Source: Candidatus Collierbacteria bacterium (GTDB lineage: Bacteria > Patescibacteriota > Microgenomatia > UBA1400 > MFAQ01). Taken from it: DNA of 32,926 nucleotides. The first letter of the stretch is position 1. The number at the start of each line of letters is the position of its first letter. The position numbers and the translations under genes were made by a program. Where the stretch lies: contig CAISER010000021.1 in the NCBI GenBank assembly GCA_903884375.1, positions 1-32,926 of the forward strand. Reading direction: 5' to 3'. This document shows positions 28,186 through 32,926 of this stretch, piece after piece. The notes beneath the pieces are model-generated. The model saw only the letters and a program-made list of their open reading frames with translations. It was not told where the DNA came from and did not search any database.

Positions 28186-29097
28186 TTAATTTGAAATCTG
28201 TTTTTTTAAACTTTCAATTTCTTTTTTAAGTTCCATCATTTTTATCTCCCTGTCCACCATCAATCTATTCATTGTTTCTAGTTCGTTCAAAGTCTCCATT
28301 TTTGACTCCTCATTTTTCTTTCGGCTGGTAATATCGCGCATAACTCCTACTCCAAACCATTTTCCATTCAGCGTTGTAGCTGACACCGTCAACTCAATGA
28401 TAAAAATCTCTCCGTTTCTTTTTTTTACCGGAAGTTCAATAATTTTTCCCAATAATGGGCTTTTTCCAGTCTCAAAAAAAATATTTAAATTTCCCCTTTT
28501 ATTTCGATGTTCCTCATTTACGGTAATTAACTGATGTAAATCCTTTCCAAGTACTTCCTTTTCGTTATATCCAAACATCTTTTCTGCACTCAAATTCCAT
28601 GAGGTTATTTTCCCTTGATTGTCCATCATCACGATAGCGTCTTGACTACAGGATACAATTGCTTGGTATTTTGCCTCACTCTCGCTAACCAAATTTTCAG
28701 CTTTGTAACTTATTGTAATATCTTCAAATACGGTAGCGAACTCATCTTCTCCGCTTTTAAAGGCATAAACCCGAAAGACTCTACCCAACGGCTTTGCTTC
28801 TTTCTCAAATGAAATTGATTTGCCTGTTTTTACCACATCTCCATATATTTCATACCATTCTTTTTCCAAACCAGGCATGGTTTTCGACGTTGGATTTCCA
28901 ATTACTTTTTTTCTTGATATTCCGGTTAACTTTTCATAAGCTTCGTTTACCTCAAGATAAATAATATCTACTGCCTCTTTATTCTTGTTCCACACAATCC
29001 TATGGACGGCAAATCCAATCGACATTTTCTCAAATAAATTTTTCCAATCTATTTCAATCCTTCCGAAGGCAGACTTCATATATATTAAGAATACCAT
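28186..29097 (-). CDS. PAS-domain protein (two PAS domains)
   Basis: Tandem PAS (VNEAYEKLTGISRKKVIGN; YQAIVSCSQDAIVMMDNQGKITSWNLSAEKMFGYNEKEVLGK); 1 nt from the HK start. Start may be ATG at 29079. Confidence 0.88.
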   Translation of the reverse strand: MVFLIYMKSAFGRIEIDWKNLFEKMSIGFAVHRIVWNKNKEAVDIIYLEVNEAYEKLTGISRKKVIGNPTSKTMPGLEKEWYEIYGDVVKTGKSISFEKEAKPLGRVFRVYAFKSGEDEFATVFEDITISYKAENLVSESEAKYQAIVSCSQDAIVMMDNQGKITSWNLSAEKMFGYNEKEVLGKDLHQLITVNEEHRNKRGNLNIFFETGKSPLLGKIIELPVKKRNGEIFIIELTVSATTLNGKWFGVGVMRDITSRKKNEESKMETLNELETMNRLMVDREIKMMELKKEIESLKKQISN

Positions 29098-29148
29098 TAC
29101 TGTGCTAAAATATCAGTTGCTTCTTATCAATTTATCTAAGACTAAAAC

Positions 29149-29322
29149 ATGGCTAAAAAAGGACCAAGACAACACATGGGACTAAAATGTTCCAAATGTG
29201 GACATTTCAACTATATTTCCGAAAGAAATAAAACCAACACCCCCGAAAAACTCGTACTGAGCAAGTATTGCCGCACCTGCAGAGAACACACCGAACACAA
29301 GGAAGTCTCAAAATTAAAGTAG
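29149..29322 (+). CDS. rpmG: Ribosomal protein L33 (not in ORF track)
   Basis: MAKKGPRQHMGLKCSKCGHFNYISERNKTNTPEKLVLSKYCRTCREHTEHKEVSKLK-stop; Cys4 L33. Confidence 0.93.
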   Translation: MAKKGPRQHMGLKCSKCGHFNYISERNKTNTPEKLVLSKYCRTCREHTEHKEVSKLK

Positions 29323-29434
29323 GTAAAAATCACTTCCAGTCCAGCTACTGCTGGGAAAAGAGGTGTCTAAACTAAAGTAAGACACCGATATCCTTGGTAC
29401 TCGCAAGGACAAGGAAGTAAGTAAACTAAAGTAG
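29299..29434 (+). repeat. Three imperfect copies of the rpmG 3' end (EVSKLK-stop)
   Basis: GAAGTCTCAAAATTAAAGTAG (rpmG end), GAGGTGTCTAAACTAAAGTAA (~29361-29380), GAAGTAAGTAAACTAAAGTAG (~29413-29433). Confidence 0.75.
29332..29418 (+). ncRNA. Putative cloverleaf-like structured RNA in the rpmG 3' region (not a canonical tRNA)
   Basis: Closing stem ACTTCC/GGAAGT encloses CCAGC-TACT-GCTGG, GGTGTC-13nt-GACACC and TCCTTG-7nt-CAAGGA. Confidence 0.5.
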
Positions 29435-29456
29435 GAAAACTTAAGCAATATTTCCT

Positions 29457-29482
29457 CTCCAAAATCCATTTGGAGGATTTTT
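29457..29482 (+). terminator. Intrinsic terminator of the rpmG transcript
   Basis: CTCCAAA ATCCA TTTGGAG GATTTTT. Confidence 0.8.
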
Positions 29483-29509
29483 GTATCACAATACAATATA
29501 TGCTATTAT

Positions 29510-29521
29510 GGTTATATAACC
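29510..29521. promoter_or_regulatory. 12-bp palindrome adjacent to the HTH ORF start; candidate operator
   Basis: GGTTATATAACC, overlapping a possible -10 (TATAAC) 5 nt before ATG. Confidence 0.45.
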
Positions 29522-29525
29522 GCAT

Positions 29526-30188
29526 ATGTTATATCCATTAGTCTTCAAAGAAAAAGCTATCATTCTAAGAAATCAAGGCTATTCAATCAAAGAAATCGCC
29601 AAAACATTGAATATCCCTGTTTCAACTTCTTCAACATGGGTATCCAAGGTCAAACTCAGTTCTGATAACAAAAAATTACTTGCTCAAAAAAAAATCCTCG
29701 GACAGATGAAGTCATCAGTTGTCATCAAAGAAAAAACGCGTCAGAGAAAAATCGTCTCAGATGTCGAAGCTATCCAGTTGGTAAAAAAAATCAAATCTAA
29801 TCGCAATTTAGATGCACTTCTATGTTCAATTCTTTATTGGGCCGAAGGATCAAAGAACTGTAGCAACGTCGGCTTTACAAACTCAGACCCAAAGATGATT
29901 TCCACTTTCCTAAAGCTATTTCGCTCTGCCTTCGATTTGGATGAATCGAAGTTTCATTGTCTAATTCATGTTCACGAATACCATAATGACCAGGAAGAAA
30001 AACAATTCTGGTCAAAATTAACTAATATTCCCCAAAACCAGTTCTTCAGAAGCTATCACAAACCTCATACCGGTAAAAGAAAGAAACCAAACTACCACGG
30101 TACAATCAGCGTTCGTTATTATGACGCTAAGATTGCCGTTAAGATCAACTCAATCTATAATATGTATGTTCAATCAATAGGGGTGTGA
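29526..30188 (+). CDS. HTH-domain protein with possible LAGLIDADG-endonuclease-like C-terminal region
   Basis: N-terminal HTH (AIILRNQGYSIKEIAKTLNIPVSTSSTWVSKVKLS); C-terminal LLCSILYWAEGSKN...FTNSDPKMISTFLKLFR...HVHEYH...FWSKLTNIPQNQF. Confidence 0.7.
   Translation: MLYPLVFKEKAIILRNQGYSIKEIAKTLNIPVSTSSTWVSKVKLSSDNKKLLAQKKILGQMKSSVVIKEKTRQRKIVSDVEAIQLVKKIKSNRNLDALLCSILYWAEGSKNCSNVGFTNSDPKMISTFLKLFRSAFDLDESKFHCLIHVHEYHNDQEEKQFWSKLTNIPQNQFFRSYHKPHTGKRKKPNYHGTISVRYYDAKIAVKINSIYNMYVQSIGV
30133..30161 (+). promoter_or_regulatory. tRNA-Trp promoter inside the HTH ORF
   Basis: TTGCCG - 17 bp - TATAAT, ~18 nt before tRNA position 1. Confidence 0.75.
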
Positions 30189-30249
30189 TGAAATGGTATC
30201 ATGGAGCTCTCCAAAAGCTCTCTTTCAGGTTCGAGTCCTGACACCCCTG
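30179..30249 (+). tRNA. tRNA-Trp (CCA anticodon)
   Basis: Acceptor AGGGGTG/CACCCCT, discriminator G, U8, D-stem ATGA/TCAT, GAGCT-CTCCAAA-AGCTC, TCAGG-TTCGAGT-CCTGA; followed by CA rather than CCA. Confidence 0.95.
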
Positions 30250-30288
30250 CAATAAAAATCTCTCGCTTGTCGGGAGATTTTTATTGCA
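30248..30288 (+). terminator. Long hairpin terminator abutting tRNA-Trp
   Basis: TGCAATAAAAATCTC/GAGATTTTTATTGCA 15-bp perfect stem plus 3 inner pairs, loop CTTGT. Confidence 0.85.
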
Positions 30289-30396
30289 ACATGAGGAATC
30301 GAAAGGCGGAGACAAGCTCGTAACGATCTTGTCGAGCCGGGGTCGACGAATTTATCAGCAGATAAATATCGGTGACCGAGTCATTCCACTCCTGCA
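30285..30396 (+). ncRNA. Putative structured RNA 1 (three-way junction), GC-rich
   Basis: P1 TGCA/GAG/GAAT with ATTC/CTC/TGCA; P2 GGC-GACAAG-TCG-TAA-CGA-CTTGTC-GCC; P3 GGTC-CGA-ATTTATC-AGCA-GATAAAT-TCG-GACC; followed by a terminator. Confidence 0.55.
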
Positions 30397-30406
30397 TAAA
30401 TAAAAG

Positions 30407-30435
30407 GTTCCCCTTTATGGGGAACATTTTGTTTT
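30407..30435 (+). terminator. Intrinsic terminator downstream of structured RNA 1
   Basis: GTTCCCC TTTAT GGGGAAC ATTTTGTTTT. Confidence 0.88.
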
Positions 30436-30446
30436 ATAGATATATG

Positions 30447-30529
30447 GAGGAATCGGATGACACAGCCGTGGCTGACGGCGAGTCGGGTCCGAAAGAATCG
30501 TCAGCGGTCAATTATAAAGAAACTCATTC
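30447..30529 (+). ncRNA. Putative structured element 2, related to element 1
   Basis: Begins GAGGAATCG like element 1, has TCATTC near its end, GC-rich, 7-bp stem GCTGACG/CGTCAGC and outer TGAC/GTCA. Confidence 0.35.
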
Positions 30530-30565
30530 TGCTACCACAAAAGATTCTTCTAATATTTCAAGGAT

Positions 30566-31183
30566 TCAGTTAATTATGACTTTCTCAAAATTTTCATAAT
30601 AATCCTCTATTATCCGGACTGCTTTTCCTTTATCTTTGATCATCCCAATCGCCTCCATCACCTCAATCGCATCCTCAGGTCTATCATAAATATCCACAAT
30701 GTCCTCAACTCTGTCCGGTTTTTGGCCAAAATATTTAATTAATCGCCGGTGCCATTTAGAAATTGCTTCGGGACTTATCCCAAAGTGTATCTCTTTATCA
30801 AGAACCATATCAAAATAACTAATAATTTCACCCCAATTTTTAACTTTTTCATAAAGTACTACATCCTCAAGAATCTTCACGGCACTATGGGCATGGTCGA
30901 AATCAGACGGAAAAAATGATAACAAAGTACTCTCCTTCATAAATCTTCTATTCATATCGTTATCGACAATCGAGTGAAGTTTCAAACCAGCAGTAAATGA
31001 ATCTTCATTTTTCAAATCGGTAAATTTATAACCCTCAAAATGAGTTTTTTCTCTCTCGACCACCCCCAGATATCTGATATCCGGGAAACAGGTTCCCACC
31101 ACAAACTCCCTTTTATCCATATCTGTGAAATATTTCTCAAACACTTTCTCCGCCAATACAATATGAGTAATTAATGCCGACAT
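30566..31183 (-). CDS. Hypothetical protein, weakly Zn-dependent phospholipase C-like
   Basis: MSALITHIVLAEKVFEKYF...VVGTCFPDIRYLG...LKLHSIVDN: His/Asp spacing is suggestive only. Confidence 0.65.
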   Translation of the reverse strand: MSALITHIVLAEKVFEKYFTDMDKREFVVGTCFPDIRYLGVVEREKTHFEGYKFTDLKNEDSFTAGLKLHSIVDNDMNRRFMKESTLLSFFPSDFDHAHSAVKILEDVVLYEKVKNWGEIISYFDMVLDKEIHFGISPEAISKWHRRLIKYFGQKPDRVEDIVDIYDRPEDAIEVMEAIGMIKDKGKAVRIIEDYYENFEKVIIN

Positions 31184-31186
31184 AAC

Positions 31187-31360
31187 TTACTTCTCCATCT
31201 CAGCTATCATCATTTCTAACATTTTTATATCCTCAATACACCCATCACAGTCCTTGCAGTTTTTGACTAATGCCAAAATACTCTCCAATGTTTTTTTGCT
31301 CATCGTCTCCAATTCTTCCTCATCAAAAATATCAATTTTATCTTCACATTCAACACTCAT
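31187..31360 (-). CDS. 57-aa acidic protein with CxxCxxC motif (not in ORF track)
   Basis: MSVECEDKIDIFDEEELETMSKKTLESILALVKNCKDCDGCIEDIKMLEMMIAEMEK-stop; TGT-TATGAT-N6-ATG upstream; stop 3 nt from the next start. Confidence 0.68.
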   Translation of the reverse strand: MSVECEDKIDIFDEEELETMSKKTLESILALVKNCKDCDGCIEDIKMLEMMIAEMEK

Positions 31361-31403
31361 TAAAAAATCATAACAGAATACAAAACAGATTCAACTATCA
31401 AAT

Positions 31404-32078
31404 TTATAGCTCTGTCATCCCTAGTTCCACCGGGAAACTTACATTCTTGGGCAGAATCAAAAAAAATGTCCTACACTCGTCAATTACCTCTTTTTTACCG
31501 GTCCAATGATCTACTCTTGTATCTTGATCCCACCAACGATTGCTGAATTCTTGCAAACGTATAAAGCGATCCTTTTCCGCATAATGACCATACGGGTCAG
31601 CCAAGCGAACATAGTTTTCGTTTGTATCCACATCAACCACCACACAGTAATGTCCGTGTTCGCCGTCATTACTTTCGTATGAATATCCTGCGTCTGCCAA
31701 AGCCTCCTCACTAACTCCCAAATAACCCGATTTATCATACTCGTCTGCAATCTCAAATATTCCTTGCCAATCTACGCCAACTGGATAATTGTACTCACGC
31801 ACTATTTTCTTAAGCTCTGAAATCGATCCAAATCTTTTTACCCAAAAACTCATCTCCGGTACCAATGTTTTTATCGCTTTAGCCATGTCGGCAAGAGACA
31901 TACCATGTTTTTCAACCGTTGCTTGAGCTCCTGCTGCAGCTACAATGGCATCCTGATGAAATTCGATTCCATAGTGAGACAATAACATTTGAATCGTAGC
32001 TGGACCGCAGTGACTTTCCGTTAATTGTCGAACTCGAGAAATAGAAGAAAACGTTATATTGTCGAATCTGTCATGCAT
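31404..32078 (-). CDS. C39-like (papain-fold) peptidase family protein
   Basis: RQLTESHCGPATIQMLLSHYGI (Cys box), GHYCVVVDVD (His box), LADPYG (Asp). Confidence 0.82.
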   Translation of the reverse strand: MHDRFDNITFSSISRVRQLTESHCGPATIQMLLSHYGIEFHQDAIVAAAGAQATVEKHGMSLADMAKAIKTLVPEMSFWVKRFGSISELKKIVREYNYPVGVDWQGIFEIADEYDKSGYLGVSEEALADAGYSYESNDGEHGHYCVVVDVDTNENYVRLADPYGHYAEKDRFIRLQEFSNRWWDQDTRVDHWTGKKEVIDECRTFFLILPKNVSFPVELGMTEL

Positions 32079-32138
32079 ATCCGTATTCTATCAAACCTTT
32101 TCCGATATTTGCTAATCAAAAATACAATCTATATCAGA

Positions 32139-32926
32139 CTATATCATTCTGGCATACTTGGAAAGCAAACTGGCCAATACCTCGTCGAAACTAACTCCAT
32201 GTAAAGCCAGTACTTCGGTAAACGGCAGACCCATATCCGGTCCAAAAGCCGTATTGGGATTGCTGTCAGTGAAATAAGGAATATTTGTTTCCTGATCAAC
32301 TCGCACATCAAACTTCGCATAATCCTTATGCTGCAGCCCTCGAAAAGCTCGAATCGCCAATTGCGAAACCTTACTGGCCAAAGGTTCTTCAACTGCCTTA
32401 TAGGTATAGGCTTTTAAGTCGTCATATGACTCAAAACTGGTAAAGTAATGTTTCCCATCAGCCTTTTTTCGAAACACTTTTTGACCCATAAAGACACTTT
32501 TTCTTGATCCATCATCAAAAACCACTACCGTTATCTCTGCTCCATCCACAAACTGTTCCACGATTACCGGGATTTTGTAGGTACTTACCATCTTATTTAC
32601 CTTTCTCTGAGCCTCTTGAATTGTCTCCTTAACCGCTTTATTGTCGATTCCTACACTTCCGCCACTCTCGTTTAATTTAACGATTAAAGGCAATCCTAAG
32701 TCCCCTTGAACAGCCGTCTTTGAACGTCGAATAAACTGGAATGCGGGTGTTGGGATACCATAGGCCATCAGAAGTCTTTTGGTCAGGTTGCGGTTATTTC
32801 CAATCACTAAACCTTCCATCCCCGCACCTGTATAAGGAAGATTAGAAAGCTCCAAGGCTGCCGGAACGGAAGTCTGCAGTCGGTCTTTTCCTTTTAAGGT
32901 ATCCACCAAATTCAAAACCAACGAGG
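32139..32926 (-). CDS. ATP-grasp ligase, D-Ala-D-Ala ligase-like (truncated at window end)
   Basis: SLVLNLVDTLKG, LPYTGAGMEGLVIGNNRNLTKRLLMAYGIPTPAF, IVKLNESGGSVGI, FDVRVDQETNIPYFTDSNPNTAFGP. The ORF-track M at 32921 is TTG; the true start is outside the window. Confidence 0.86.
   Translation of the reverse strand, partial: SLVLNLVDTLKGKDRLQTSVPAALELSNLPYTGAGMEGLVIGNNRNLTKRLLMAYGIPTPAFQFIRRSKTAVQGDLGLPLIVKLNESGGSVGIDNKAVKETIQEAQRKVNKMVSTYKIPVIVEQFVDGAEITVVVFDDGSRKSVFMGQKVFRKKADGKHYFTSFESYDDLKAYTYKAVEEPLASKVSQLAIRAFRGLQHKDYAKFDVRVDQETNIPYFTDSNPNTAFGPDMGLPFTEVLALHGVSFDEVLASLLSKYARMI

Noticed and set aside
29314-29496. 60-aa minus-strand ORF behind rpmG
   Set aside because: Low-complexity frame antisense to repeats and a terminator; no start signals.
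30285-30396. 5S rRNA, hammerhead ribozyme or canonical tRNA as identity for structured RNA 1
   Set aside because: Lacks the 5S CCGAAC core, the hammerhead CUGANGA core, and an anticodon arm.
30281-30397. Minus-strand ORF MQEWNDSVTDIYLLINSSTPARQDRYELVSAFRFLMLQ across structured RNA 1
   Set aside because: No SD or -10-N6-ATG context; it reads through the long tRNA terminator stem and the frame is explained by GC-rich inverted repeats. A coding role cannot be fully excluded.
30372-30599. 75-aa plus-strand ORF (MTESFHSC...MEESDDTAVADGESGPKESSAV...)
   Set aside because: It crosses the strong terminator at 30407-30435, spans two structured segments and overlaps the 3' end of the opposite CDS. A shorter frame from 30444 is possible but unsupported.
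1-32926. CRISPR arrays, transposase/integrase genes, rRNA operons
   Set aside because: No regularly spaced repeats, transposase or integrase motifs, or rRNA core sequences seen by reading. A formal search was not possible.

Overview
This AT-rich window has compact, mostly single-gene or short-operon coding on both strands. The gene set resembles a Patescibacteria/CPR (possibly Microgenomates-like) genome; that placement is inferred from gene content and not tested. Core genes: glyA (partial), tmk, thyX, topA, a cell-shape cluster (PBP2, mreD, mreC, mreB), def, fmt, rpmB, rpmG, a bacterial Elp3, a PAS/histidine kinase/receiver operon, and four tRNAs (Tyr, Thr-GGU, Thr-UGU, Trp). Accessory and transport genes: an NRAMP-like transporter, a GT87-like membrane protein, an O-antigen-ligase/TPR protein, an M50 protease, an SDR, two class I methyltransferases, a C39-like peptidase and a truncated ATP-grasp. 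The most unusual segment is 29.3-30.55 kb. There the rpmG 3' end is echoed three times (EVSKLK-stop, with different synonymous codons) around a cloverleaf-like RNA fold. An HTH/possible LAGLIDADG-like ORF then runs 10 nt into tRNA-Trp and contains its promoter. Downstream of tRNA-Trp lie two GC-rich structured elements sharing GAGGAATCG, the first ending in a diverged copy of the tRNA-Trp 3' end. Other notable points: an Elp3 plus Trm9-like methyltransferase neighbourhood, a C39-peptidase/ATP-grasp pair, two tandem ~35-residue membrane peptides with a near-consensus promoter and perfect SDs, overlapping divergent mreC/mreD -10 boxes, and a split between leaderless-type genes and SD-plus-terminator genes. 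Several genes (glyA fragment, rpmG and three small ORFs) are absent from the supplied ORF track.
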